Of a DNA stretch of 64,000 nt, positions 31,139 to 41,439 are shown piece by piece. The position numbers and the translations under genes were made by a program. Source of the stretch: Prorocentrum cordatum (lineage: Eukaryota > Sar > Dinophyceae > Prorocentrales > Prorocentraceae); NCBI GenBank assembly GCA_963575745.1, contig CAUYUJ010014604.1:859784-923783 (forward strand), in the 5' to 3' direction. Numbering within the stretch: position 1 is the first letter of the stretch; every line of letters begins with the position of its first letter. The notes beneath the pieces are model-generated. The model had not been told where the DNA came from and did not search any database. It worked only from the letters and a program-made list of their open reading frames with translations.

Positions 31139-31684
31139 ATGGACGTTGCAGCCGGGCTCGCACCTCTGCTGAACGCCTTGTTACACGTAGGACATTCCTA
31201 CGATTGGGGTCGCCAAACCAGCCCTGTCTGCCCAGACTGTCCTGACCTAGTCTGCCCGGCCCTCCCCGTCATACTGGAGTGCCCTCGCTGTGCGGAGTGC
31301 CCCGCGCTGACGTGCCCGCCTGTCGCGCCGTGTGAGGCGCCTTCGGTGAGTGGCAGTCGGCTGCAGAAGATAGAGGACCTCATCGAGGTGCTGGTGGATA
31401 AGTTTCCCAAGGCCTCGCCTTCGTGTACCCCTTGCGAGGTTCCCCAGCGGGAGCCAGGCGAGTCGTGCTTACACATCGGAGTGCGTTTGTTCACGCTGGG
31501 TGTGCTGGTCGGCGTGACCGTGAGCTTGACGATCTACCTGCTCGCTCGGTGCTGCTGCTGTCGACAGGCGGCTCTCCGAGCTGTGGGCGCAGAGGGCCGG
31601 TTCGTGTCCTCACCCGCGCTCGCCGTGGAGGACGTGGAGACCCCAGCGAGCCGCAGGCTTCGGGCTGAGCTTGCTCGAGCATGA
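31139..31684 (+). CDS. YR-element ORF1: Cys/Pro-rich single-pass membrane protein
   Basis: 181 residues from the ATG six bases after the leader relic. Residues about 25-65 are rich in Cys-Pro pairs (CPDCPD, CPRCAECPALTCPP). A transmembrane helix follows at about 118-140 (LGVLVGVTVSLTIYLLA), then CCCC and a charged tail. The open frame extends upstream through the TATG repeat, but that part is spurious. The stop overlaps the next ORF's start (ATGA at 31681-31684), suggesting coupled translation. A membrane protein is unusual in a YR retroelement; an envelope-like, anchoring or captured host role are all possible. No homologue is identified. Confidence 0.62.
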   Translation: MDVAAGLAPLLNALLHVGHSYDWGRQTSPVCPDCPDLVCPALPVILECPRCAECPALTCPPVAPCEAPSVSGSRLQKIEDLIEVLVDKFPKASPSCTPCEVPQREPGESCLHIGVRLFTLGVLVGVTVSLTIYLLARCCCCRQAALRAVGAEGRFVSSPALAVEDVETPASRRLRAELARA

Positions 31685-32860
31685 GGCTGGATATTCTTGA
31701 GTGTCAGATACAGGTGAACTATCCAGATGATGGGATTCCGTATCACCATCGTATTCTGCTCGTAGAGCTCGTCGGCTCGCGGTGGATTTGGTCTACTCCC
31801 GGCTGTTCGGTGAGAGCGATCGACGTCGCCGACCGCATTGTGGTGCCAGGCCTGCTCCCTCTCGCGCGCATTGTGCCGTTTCCACAGGGCCTGAACGTTT
31901 ACGCTTTTGACAGTCCCATCGCCGCCCCTGACTTGGCCCGCATCCGTGCTGTAGCGAGGGCTGTGGTTGATATCTTGGGCGGCGCAGGGACGGCCCCAGT
32001 GGTGCGTGGTGGCGAGGCCGCTCCTGATGGCGCCACGGTCCTGGGCTACTCCGATCCGTCGATCGGCTTCGTTGGCGAGGAGGTGGATGACGCGATCCAG
32101 GGGGACCCTGAGCTATCCGTCCATCGCACCTCCGTCCCGCTGGTCAAGAGAGTCGAGGAGTGGACCACGGCGGAGACAGTCAGGCCCGCCGACAAGACGA
32201 AGTGGGTGCAGGAGAAGCTGTACGGCGAGAGTCGGGATGCGAGGCTGCTACCGCTGAGTTTGGATCCGACGACGGGCTTTCGCTCCATGACGCTGAAGGG
32301 CGCCGTGCGGGCCATGAAGCAGGCCGTCCTTGCGGACGGTTTCCCCTTCGAGAACTCGAGGGCCGTGCTCGGGGTCGCCCGCGGAGTGGCCGCGGCGGGA
32401 TGCGAGTTCGGGACCTACCACAACGACTGGGTGCGCAGCAGCACGGCGGGCGAGAGGACCACCGCGGCGCTGGAACCCTACCACTGGATGATCATGCTGC
32501 AGATGATGGTGGTGATCGATCAGATCAACCTGCCCAACTCAGCATCAGCCGAGATGCTCGCGAGGCGCGCGCTGATGACCCAGCGGGCGGTGAAGAAAAA
32601 TCCTCGGAATCTTGATTTTGATGTGTTGGGGGCCTACATGTCGCACGCCTTCGATACCAGCGGGGGCATGGTCACCTCCAAAGTCGATGCCGAGATGGCC
32701 GAGCGTTGCCGAGCGTTGCAAGACCCAGGCTATCATCATGAAGTCGGAGAGGCCCTTGAAGGAGGAGCATGACGCAGACCGCAGGAGGCAGAAGGACAAT
32801 AACCAGAACAACGACAAGGAAGGCGACGGCGGCGCTGGGTCGTTGCCGTCGGGAGGATGA
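31681..32860 (+). pseudogene. YR-element ORF2, gag-like protein with 10-bp duplication frameshift
   Basis: The frame from 31681 gives 363 residues: an N-terminal beta-rich part (LLVELVGSRWIW), an acidic middle, a segment KTKWVQEKLYGESRDARLLP, helix-rich sequence (MMVVIDQINLPNSASAEMLA) and an early stop at 32770-32772. At 32698-32717 the 10 bases GCCGAGCGTT occur twice in tandem. Reading on in the frame that a single copy would give, the tail is MKSERPLKEEHDADRRRQKD and continues to a stop at 32858-32860, a charged end that fits such proteins better than the present one. The duplication is therefore the likely lesion. Similar proteins appear widespread in dinoflagellates from memory; gag-like function is inference. 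Confidence 0.62.
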
Positions 32861-33114
32861 CCTCCCTACGGCCCCGGGGGCGCGCTGTTGGCCGCGGCGC
32901 TCCCCCGTCCTTCTCTCCTCCGAAGAGGAACGGCCCCGGGCGGTGACGGTCGCGATCATGATGCCGTGCTGCCTTCCCCTCGCGTCGGCGACGACCTGGC
33001 GCGGGCGGCGAGGGGCGTCTTCCCGCTCTCTTTGGATGTGGGGGGCGAGCTCTTCCTGGTGAAGGGCTCGCGGCCAGGAGGTCGGCGGCCTGCGATCGGC
33101 GTCTGACGGAGACC

Positions 33115-35736
33115 GTGGGCGCTCTGAACGCGATGGCGACGGCCCGGGCTGGACATCGTCTTCGACGATGTGGGCGCGCATCGGCTCCTACGCTGCAGCG
33201 CGCCGCGGGGGCCCGGCTGAGGGGGCGGCTTGATGACCTTGGGCCGCCCCCTTGTGGACCTGAAAGGAGGGGCGCTCTCAAGAGTGTTCTTCGAGCTCTG
33301 GGCGTCTACGACTTCGCGATTGACGACGCTACCCGTAGGCCTTTTGATGCGGAGCGGGTCAGAGTTGTCAAAGACGGAGGTGTTCACCCTAAGCCTCTGG
33401 CGGCAGTCGTCGGCCCCGACGCTCGGCCTACGGCGGAGGGCCCTCGCTCTTGGATCTTCAGGACGCCTGCTGATGAATGCGCCGCCGCCCGAGACAATCC
33501 AATCAAACCCCACTTAGATCCTGTCCTTCGGCAGCCTCGTCATATGGAGGCGCTCACTCGGAAGTTACACGCGGCTGGCATGTTGTCCTTTCGTCGTCGT
33601 GCTCGATGCCATGTGGGCGCTTTCACAGTGATCAAGAGGGGCGGCTACCACCTGCGCTTGGTCTTAGGCTGCAGGCCGGCAAATGTGCTGCACAAGGGGC
33701 CGCCCGTCAGCCAGCTGGCCACTGCGCCGGCGCTCGGCGCCATGTCTTTGAGAGAGGGAGAGGCCGTGGTGGACGAACACGCGCAGCACGGCCGCCCACT
33801 CGACGTCAACTTCTCGGGCGCGGACCTCGCGGACGGGCACTTCCAGTTCGAGTTCGAGGAGGTGGCGGGCTACTTCTGCCTCCCCCACAAGATCGCCGCG
33901 GCCGACTACGAGGTCGAACGGGTGTGCGACGACGATCTCGATTGCTGGGTCGACGCGGGCGGGCGCGAGGCGCTGTGGGTGTGCGTGAAGGTGATTCCCA
34001 TGGGGTGGTCGTTTTTTTTTTTTTTTTTGTGTCACTCCGCGTTGACAGATGTGCAGGTCGTCGCAGAGATGACGCGCTTGTCGGAGCTCGATCGTGACAA
34101 GATCGATGCGATGGTCCTTCGAGATCGCATGCCTGTGCCAGTGCTTCAGCCGGGCCTGCCCGTTTTGGCCCCCTACGTCGACAATGCGTTTCTCATCTGC
34201 TGGGGCCGCCGCGATGCGCTCGAGGCGTTTGCCAGCCTGTTGGATGAGTTGAGGCGGCGGGGTTTCGTTTGGCGAGATGAGGTTCAGGCCGAAAGAGTGG
34301 TGACACAGCTTGGATTGCTCATCACGGGCGGGGCCTGGCCGATCGTTACTCACAAGCCTGAGAGGACCTGGCGGTTGTACTTCGCTCTTCACTCGGCCCT
34401 TCGTTTGCCTCAGATATCAGAGCGCCAGCTCAGACGGCTGATAGGCCACGTCGTCAACCACTTTCTGCTGTTCCCACCTTTCATGAGCTGCTTGCGCGAG
34501 CGCTGGCGATGGATGGGGGAGTTCGACGGCCGCGCGGGCAAGTTGCCCGCCGACGTTGCCGCCGAGCTCAAGGTGGCGGCCGGGCTGGTGCTCATTGTCC
34601 GCCACCACTTTCGGCTCAGCAACTCCACGACCGCGCATTGCTCCGACGCCAGTCAGGCGGGTTACGCTGCACACGTGGGTCGCTTCAACCCAAGGGAGGC
34701 GTTGCCGGCTATTGCGTGGAAGGAGCGATGGCGATTCAGGGCGCTGGAGGCCTTTGTCGAGGATGACGACGCGGACCCTGGACCCTGGAGTTCCTTTGCC
34801 GCAGAGTCGTTGTCGCTGGCGCCCTCCTTCGAGACCGAGCTCGGGTTCGGCGACCTCGAGGTGGGTGACGTCTCCGCGTCGTCATGGAAGGCGAGTTCGT
34901 CGCGGTGGGCGTCGAGATGGGCTCGCGAGTCGGTCGACGCCCACGCCGTGCTGGCCCTGGGCGCCTCGTTCAGCGACCGACTCAGATGGCGACGGGTGGT
35001 TGTCGGGGGCTGGTGCAAGCCCGACGCCATTCATAACAAGGAGGCCCGCGCTTCTCTGCTGGGGCGTCGTCGTCATTCTCGGTGCGAACGACGCTGGGAT
35101 TCGGAGCTCTTGTCGGTGGGAGACAACCTGTCGGAGATCTTGGCGATGGCCAAGGGCCGCGAGCTGAACGCATTGTGTCGTCGCTCGTCGGCCCTCCAAG
35201 CCGCCTGCAACATCCGCTGGCGGCGTCGACACTTGATCTCAGAGCGGAATTGTTCAGACGAGGATTCTCGGCTCGCGGACCGGGTGCTGTTTCATCCTGG
35301 AGAGGCTCTCGGGGCAGACCGTCTTCGCGCCCGTCTGCACCGATGTGGGCTGCATGATCTGGCTTTGCGTGATCAGGTTCGTGCGCCTCCTAGTCTGGAA
35401 GCAGTGTCCGAGACGGCGGTGATTTCCTCGACCTCGAGTGTATCTCACCGTCCTCAGATTGGATTGGATGACCAACAACGTGATGAGCGTGCGGCGTGCT
35501 CTACTATGGGCGCAGCTTTTTCTTTTCCAGCCTTCCCTCGTCGGCAGGATATATGTCGGATCCAAGGGGGACTGTGCCGCCACCGGAGGCACAGAGTTGC
35601 GGCGGCGGCCTTCTTTCGAGCCGTGCTGCCCGCGCGCCCAAGCACAAGGCCATTTTGGAGCTGTTCTCGGGGTGCGCTCGTTTGTCAGGAGCGCGTTTGC
35701 AACATGGTTTCCGCGTCGCAGCGCCTATCGACGTGA
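33115..35736 (+). CDS. YR-element reverse transcriptase and RNase H
   Basis: The open frame is 873 residues. RT landmarks: GGYHLRLVLGCRPAN (about 165-190), motif A GADLADGHFQFE (about 238-249), PMGW (about 298) and YVDN (354-357) where most RTs have YxDD. RNase H landmarks: CSDASQAGYAAHVG (about 510-523), HNKEARASLL (about 641), SVGDNLSEILAMAKGR (about 665-680) and SERNCSDEDSRL (about 713-724). A run of 17 T bases at 34012-34028 encodes FFFFF. The last roughly 60 codons run past the RNase H domain and overlap the next coding block in another frame. The start is taken at the first Met and may lie downstream. It copies element RNA to DNA and removes the RNA strand. Confidence 0.82.
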   Translation: MGALNAMATARAGHRLRRCGRASAPTLQRAAGARLRGRLDDLGPPPCGPERRGALKSVLRALGVYDFAIDDATRRPFDAERVRVVKDGGVHPKPLAAVVGPDARPTAEGPRSWIFRTPADECAAARDNPIKPHLDPVLRQPRHMEALTRKLHAAGMLSFRRRARCHVGAFTVIKRGGYHLRLVLGCRPANVLHKGPPVSQLATAPALGAMSLREGEAVVDEHAQHGRPLDVNFSGADLADGHFQFEFEEVAGYFCLPHKIAAADYEVERVCDDDLDCWVDAGGREALWVCVKVIPMGWSFFFFFLCHSALTDVQVVAEMTRLSELDRDKIDAMVLRDRMPVPVLQPGLPVLAPYVDNAFLICWGRRDALEAFASLLDELRRRGFVWRDEVQAERVVTQLGLLITGGAWPIVTHKPERTWRLYFALHSALRLPQISERQLRRLIGHVVNHFLLFPPFMSCLRERWRWMGEFDGRAGKLPADVAAELKVAAGLVLIVRHHFRLSNSTTAHCSDASQAGYAAHVGRFNPREALPAIAWKERWRFRALEAFVEDDDADPGPWSSFAAESLSLAPSFETELGFGDLEVGDVSASSWKASSSRWASRWARESVDAHAVLALGASFSDRLRWRRVVVGGWCKPDAIHNKEARASLLGRRRHSRCERRWDSELLSVGDNLSEILAMAKGRELNALCRRSSALQAACNIRWRRRHLISERNCSDEDSRLADRVLFHPGEALGADRLRARLHRCGLHDLALRDQVRAPPSLEAVSETAVISSTSSVSHRPQIGLDDQQRDERAACSTMGAAFSFPAFPRRQDICRIQGGLCRHRRHRVAAAAFFRAVLPARPSTRPFWSCSRGALVCQERVCNMVSASQRLST

Positions 35737-36330
35737 AGACATCGCCCGACCTGGATTTGACAAATCCTCGCATCGTTCGGAAGATTCTGGATTTGATCAG
35801 ATTGGGGTGGATTTGGTTCATATGGTTGGGGGCTCCTTGCACAAACTGGTGCATGCCCAAGAGGTCCCCTGAGGCTCCTGATGATTCCCCGATGCTACGG
35901 CGATGGCTACTATTCGTATTCTCAAAGCTGCCTTCAAGTACGACGTTAAATTGGTTCTGGAGAGTCCCGCGCATTTAAAGTTATATCGGTGGACCCCTCT
36001 CGTCAGCCTCATCAAGGCTCAGGGGGCCCAGTCAGTGCTGCTCGACTATTGTCTTTTCGGCGCGCTGTATCGGAAGAGGACTCGCTTGGTTGGGACTCTG
36101 GAGGGCCTCGAGGACCTTGGGAAGCTATGCAGATGCACGGCGCCCCATGAGGTCCTTCAAGGTAAAGTTCGCTTCGAGGTTGCCCCCCCAGAAGTTCCAG
36201 ATGGTTTGGAAGACGACCGTGTCGGGTGTGTCTCCGCCTGCTCTCTGTCGCGCTGCGGTTCGAGTTTTGGCGCGGTCGGCGCCACCTTCAGATTTCCGCG
36301 CTGTGCATGAGCAACCCGCCCTTCGGCGAT
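35560..36330 (+). pseudogene. YR-element cytosine-methyltransferase-like domain, frameshifted
   Basis: In the third frame AILELFSGCARLSGARL near 35650-35700 resembles the SAM-binding motif I (LFSG), and GAPCTNWC near 35833-35860 resembles motif IV with the Pro-Cys catalytic pair of C5-cytosine methyltransferases. Near 35895 the frame changes and continues as VKLVLESPAHLKLYRW (motif VI-like Glu), SVLLDYCLFGALYRKRTRLV and a Cys/His ending, then returns to the third frame near 36150 (PPALCRAAVRVLA). Two frame changes without a stop-rich background suggest either decay or sequencing indels. A retroelement-encoded enzyme of this type could methylate the element's own DNA, which is inference from published dinoflagellate cases. 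Confidence 0.62.
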
Positions 36331-37566
36331 GGCGTGAGGGCCTGGAGGCCGCGCTCGGAGGTCGAGCGATCGAGCGACCCCCAGCGCCGAGCTGCCCCCG
36401 TCGCTTCGAGCTCCCGTGGGACGACAGCTCGGAGCAGTGGGGCTGCGGCAACTCACGACGCCGCCGCCAGCGCGCCTTTGCTGCGCAGCCTCGCCGACCC
36501 GCTGCCGCCGGCGCCAGTGCGCCGCCGCCGCTACGCTCAGGCGAAGCGGGCTACAGCGGTGCGCCTTCGAGAGCAGAAGCGGGCTCGTCCGGGCGAGACG
36601 CCCGAGGTCGGCTATCTGGCGAGACGCCGGGTGAAGCCGGTCACGCTGGCAAGATCTCAAGAGTCGTCTCGGGTCTTCGCGACGGCCTTCCCGCGGGCGG
36701 CGGCGCCCGATTGTGCCGTCAGCGAGTTCGACCTCCTGCTCGAGCGCCACTTCGCCAACATGTTCTTCAGCGAGGGGGCGAGGGCTCACGAGGCGCGCAG
36801 CGCGCTGTACGGCAGCGCGTGGATGCGCCGCGTGCCGGCATCCAGTCTGCCGGCCGCCCTCAGCGCCCTGGGCGGCTTCAAGGAGGAGGATCCTGGAGGC
36901 GCTCGAGATCCGTGCCCGTGGGGTGCCGTCCTCGCCATTGCCGTCGTGCTGATGCGCATGGGGCCGCTGGGGCCGCTGGCAGCGGCGGCGGTCCTCCTGC
37001 CCTTCGATTCGCGCGCCAGGATCGCCGGCATGCGCGGCCTTAAGGCGCGGGGCGTGGTGCGACCAGTGCGGGGCATGGCTAGCCCCAAGTGGGCACTTGT
37101 GTTCTTCCCAGAGCCCGACGGCGCCATGAGTAAGACCCGCACCCAGGACGATGCGATCGTGGTGGGCGAGTCGCACACCGACAGATCATGGCTAAATTCA
37201 CTGCTGTCCCCGCTGCTGCTCGGCTTGGCGCCTGAGGACGAAGTGTTTCTTTTTGGGCCCGCACTGCGTCGCAAGTGGTTCGAGCAGGCCGTGTCGCAGC
37301 TGGACGTGTCTTCTCTGAAGGTCGTTCCTCGTATGCTGCGCCATGGAGGCCCGAGTATGAACTCTCTGGCCGGCTTTACTCTTCAAGAGATTCAAAGACG
37401 TGGACAGTGGGCAGCTATCAAGAGTGTCTTGAGGTACAGTAAACATGGTCGTTACCTTCGTATTCTCCACGGACTACCACAGGCAGTCAGAAATGCTTCA
37501 GCCGCCAACCTGCAGCTGCTGAAGACAGAGCTCCCCCCGCTTATTAGAAAAGCAAGGCGCCATTGA
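36331..37566 (+). CDS. YR-element tyrosine recombinase
   Basis: The first-frame ORF is open from before this point to the TGA at 37564-37566. After an Ala/Arg-rich linker, a core-binding helical part (SEFDLLLERHFANMFFSEG) is followed by the catalytic part: KWALVFFPEP, GAMSKTRTQDDAI, then RMLRHGGPS, LQEIQRRGQWAAIKSVLRYS. The LRHGG Arg-His, the RGxW segment and the Tyr in RYSKHGR fit DIRS/Crypton-type recombinases; the first His of the usual HxxR box is Arg here. It would integrate circular element DNA by site-specific recombination. It is the last coding domain before the duplicated 3' repeat. Confidence 0.8.
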   Translation, partial: GVRAWRPRSEVERSSDPQRRAAPVASSSRGTTARSSGAAATHDAAASAPLLRSLADPLPPAPVRRRRYAQAKRATAVRLREQKRARPGETPEVGYLARRRVKPVTLARSQESSRVFATAFPRAAAPDCAVSEFDLLLERHFANMFFSEGARAHEARSALYGSAWMRRVPASSLPAALSALGGFKEEDPGGARDPCPWGAVLAIAVVLMRMGPLGPLAAAAVLLPFDSRARIAGMRGLKARGVVRPVRGMASPKWALVFFPEPDGAMSKTRTQDDAIVVGESHTDRSWLNSLLSPLLLGLAPEDEVFLFGPALRRKWFEQAVSQLDVSSLKVVPRMLRHGGPSMNSLAGFTLQEIQRRGQWAAIKSVLRYSKHGRYLRILHGLPQAVRNASAANLQLLKTELPPLIRKARRH

Positions 37567-37662
37567 CCCATCCCACCCAGCCCTTCAGTTACCAGTGCCA
37601 GAGGTAGCGTGGATGACAGTTGATGCGCGGTGGCTTTCAACCTGGGCCTCTGGATGTGTGCA

Positions 37663-37888
37663 GTTTTCGGGGCCCCGTTCGATTGCTACAGTTTTTGGTG
37701 AGTTGCAATGAGATTGCGACTTTGAAGTTCTTCGGCTGGGGCGGGTCAGCCTCTCGTGAGAAAAGTGATTGATTGCATCGCCTCGCTCTTTTTCCTGAGG
37801 GCTCTCGCTCCCCGCTCCGCCACCCCATTCCTTTAGCCTTCTTCGGTCGATGCTAAGCAGTCCTCTTGGCCTCCCCCGCAAACGCTGG
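37663..37888 (+). repeat. YR-element 3' repeat, copy 1
   Basis: 226 bp from GTTTTCGGGGCCCCGTTCGA to CCCCGCAAACGCTGG, about 95% identical to 38016-38241 (offset 353). Confidence 0.9.
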
Positions 37889-38015
37889 GGTGGATGCCCA
37901 GTAACTTTGTTTCCCTTTTCCCTCCACCCAAAGGGGGAGGGGAGCAACATGGGTAATGCTTGCGCCGTAGTCCTGTTTGCCCCACCCGCCGTCCCCTGTG
38001 CCAGCCGTATGCGTA

Positions 38016-38241
38016 GTTTTCGGGGCCCCGTTCGATTGTTACAGTTCTAGGTGAGCTGCAATGAGATTGCGACTTTGAAGTTCATCGGCTGTGGCGGGTC
38101 AGCCGCTCGTGAGAAAAGTGATTGATTGCATCGCCTCGCTCTTTTTCCTGAGGGCTCTCGCTCTCCGCTCCGCCGCCCCATTCCTTTAGCCTTCTTCGGT
38201 CGATGCTAAGCAGTCCTCTTGGCCTCCCCCGCAAACGCTGG
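38016..38241 (+). repeat. YR-element 3' repeat, copy 2
   Basis: Second copy of the 226-bp repeat, ending at an AT microsatellite. A 127-bp unrelated segment separates the copies. Split direct repeats are a known terminal arrangement of some YR retroelements. Confidence 0.9.
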
Positions 38242-38244
38242 ATG

Positions 38245-38247
<3 letters not shown>

Positions 38248-38289
<42 letters not shown>

Positions 38290-38460
38290 GATACACACAT
38301 GTGTGCATGTATGTATGTATGAGCGTGTGTACATATGATTGTGTGTATGTTTGCATGCATGAATGCATGCATGCATGTATGCATGTATGTATGTATGTAT
38401 GCATGCATGTATGCGTGCATGTGTGTAGTACATATGCATACATGTATGGGTGCACGCATA
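38248..38460 (+). repeat. (AT)n then (TATG)n microsatellite at YR-element 3' edge
   Basis: About 38 bp of AT, then TATG/GCATGCATG repeats sharing an interrupted segment with the 5' flanking repeat. Confidence 0.95.
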
Positions 38461-38525
38461 TAGGATGAGGAATTGTAGGTGTTGATGCTGGTGACGACTC
38501 TGATGATTACCTAACAGCGAAGACT

Positions 38526-39965
38526 AATAGGTTTCTAGTAGGGTCAAAAGAGAGCATCATGACTCCCCAGGGGGGTCCGGGCAGGATCCGGGGGGATGCC
38601 GGGGAATTCGTTTTAAGCAGACAGTAGCGCACTTCGTGGTCTTCGAGTTCCCAAAACTCCATTCTTCGGCATGATTTTGAATGCCCGGAGCCAACTGTAG
38701 GCCACTTCGTGTTCTTCGTGTTCCCAGAACACCATTCCGGGGCCTCATTTTGAATGCCCAGAGCCAACTGTAGGCCTTTTCGTGTTCTTCGTGTTCCCAG
38801 AACACCATTCCCGGGGCCCATTTTGAATGCCCGGAGCCAACTGTAGGTCACTTCGTGTTTTTCGTGCTCCCAGAACACCATTCCCGGGCCACATTTTGAA
38901 TGCCCGGAGCCAACTGTAAGCCATTTCGTGTTCTTCGTGTTCCCAGAACACCATTCCCAGGCTACATTTTGATTGCACGGAGCCAACTGTGAGGCTGAGG
39001 CTGAGAGACAGGCTGAGGCTGAGGCAGGCTGAGACTGAGCCTGATGCAGGCTGAGGCTGAGGCTGAGGCTGATGCAGGCTGAGGCTGAGAGGCTGACGCT
39101 GTGGCTGAGGCAGGCTGAGGCTGAGGCTGAGGCCGAGGCAGGCTGAGGCTGAGGCTGAGGCGCTTGAGGCAGGCTGAGGCTGAGGCTGAGGCTGAGGCTG
39201 AGGCTGAGGCTGAGGCTGAGGCTGAGGCAGGCTGCGGCTGAGGCAGGCTGAGGCTGAGGCTGAGGCTGATGCTGAGGCTGAGGCTGAGGCTGAGGCTGAG
39301 GCAGGCTGAGGCTGAGGCTGAGGCCGAGGCAGGCTGAGGCTGAGGCTGAGGCAAGCCCTGAGGCAGGCTGCAGGCAGGAGGCTGAGGCCGAGGCAGGCTG
39401 ACGCTGAGGCTGAGGCAAACTGCGGCTGATGCAGGCTGAGGCTGAGGCTGAAGCTGAGGCAGGCTGAGGCTGAGGCTGAGGCTGAGGCTGAGGCTGAGGC
39501 TGAGGCAAGCTGCGGCTGAGGCAGGCTGAGGCTGAGGCTGATGCAGGCTGAGGCTGAGGCTGAGGCTGAGGCTGAGGCAGGCTGAGGCTGAGGCTGAGGC
39601 CGAGGCAGGCTGAGGCTGAGGCCGAGGCAAGCCGAGGCAGGCTGAGGCTGAGGCTGAAGCTGAGGCAGGCTGAGGCTGAGGCTGAGGCTGGCTGAGGCTG
39701 AGGCAAGCTGCGGCTGAGGCAGGCTGAGGCTGAGGCTGATGCAGGCTGAGGCTGAGGCAGGCTGAGGCTGAGGCTGAGGCAGGCTGAGGCGGAGGCTGAG
39801 GCCGAGGCAGACTGAGGCTGAGGCCGAGGCAAGCCGAGGCAGGCTGAGGCTGCGACTGCGAGAACAGCAGAATTCTACAACTGGATTCTCACCTAAATCT
39901 TCAGGGGAATGCTTCCAGATATGCTTCTACACATGGCTGTTAGGTTGCTTTGCCGGGATAATCTT
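38526..39965 (+). mobile_element. S2 satellite cassette, copy 1
   Basis: Left end 38526-38612 (ATAGGTTTCTAGTAGGGTC, AAAAGAGAGCATCATGACTC). About five 73-bp units follow to 38990 (GCCCGGAGCCAACTGTAGG, TTCCCAGAACACCATTCC), then a hexamer array of GAGGCT to 39855. The right end is 39856-39965 (AACAGCAGAATTCTACAACT, GTTGCTTTGCCGGGATA). The same four-part order recurs at 51594-52727. The long Gln/Ala/Ser/Leu frame on the minus strand is a product of the hexamer. Confidence 0.88.
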
Positions 39966-40015
39966 GTTGATGACGGATGTGGTTATTTTCGCGATGGCGA
40001 TCAAGCGTGTCATGA

Positions 40016-40806
<791 letters not shown>

Positions 40807-40809
40807 CTA

Positions 40810-41214
40810 CTACTACTGCCACTTACTGCTCTCGGGGCGAATTTTCTGAGCTGATCTGAAGCCACCCTAGGAACGGCCTCTAGCCGAGATTTTGGGCCTC
40901 CAGCCCACCCAGTAGGTTCCGTGGGTTTCAAAACCCCGGCCAACCGACCACGACCACCCGCAGGCAGAGGGGCAGGATGAGAAAGCCAGCAAAACAGGAG
41001 CCGCGCAGCAGCCCGCAAAGCGAGGAGCCAGCGAGGAGCGAGAGGGAAGGAAAGGGAGGGACAGCGGCACAGGCGGCAGGCAGGCAGCAGCAATGGGGGC
41101 GGGTCCACTACCTCTGCACCCTGGGCCGCTTCTGGGGAGGGGCAGCTAAATTTGCGATCGAGTTGCAAAGCGCGTCCCCCCACCCAAGACTCCGAAAATA
41201 ACATTGGATTTCCC

Positions 41215-41251
<37 letters not shown>

Positions 41252-41439
41252 GGGGGGGGGGCTTTACGGCGTCCAGGCTGATTCGGAGGGGGGGAGGTTC
41301 GGACGAGGAGGAGAGAGGATTAGTTTGGGCGCCGCGCAGCTCGGCGTCGGGCACCGCGGTCGCGGGACTCAGGCGTCCTGCGCCGTCAGCAGCTGGCACG
41401 GCTTCAGCTGCTGGCCAAAATTCACGGAGGAGAGGGAGG
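40810..41439. other. No gene; (GT)n at 41218-41250
   Basis: Unique GC-rich sequence with one dinucleotide repeat and GGA words at the end. No motif seen. Confidence 0.5.

Larger units (their letters stand above)
31120..38241 (+). mobile_element. Tyrosine-recombinase (DIRS-like) retroelement
   Basis: A leader relic is followed by a membrane-protein ORF, a gag-like ORF, RT-RNase H, a cytosine methyltransferase-like domain, a tyrosine recombinase and a duplicated 226-bp 3' repeat. The RT plus tyrosine recombinase combination defines DIRS-like (YR) retrotransposons; cytosine methyltransferases captured by dinoflagellate retrotransposons have been reported. Coding is mostly open but carries a 10-bp duplication frameshift in ORF2 and frame changes in the methyltransferase region. 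The right boundary is set by the repeat and is approximate. Confidence 0.82.

Noticed and set aside
35648-35662. GGCCATTTTGGAGCT as a leader relic
   Set aside because: It encodes AILEL of the methyltransferase motif I and lacks the leader 3' end.
38507-39830. 440-residue Gln/Pro/Ala/Ser/Leu-rich minus-strand protein
   Set aside because: It is the GAGGCT hexamer and 73-bp satellite of S2 read through; the frame ends where the repeat ends.
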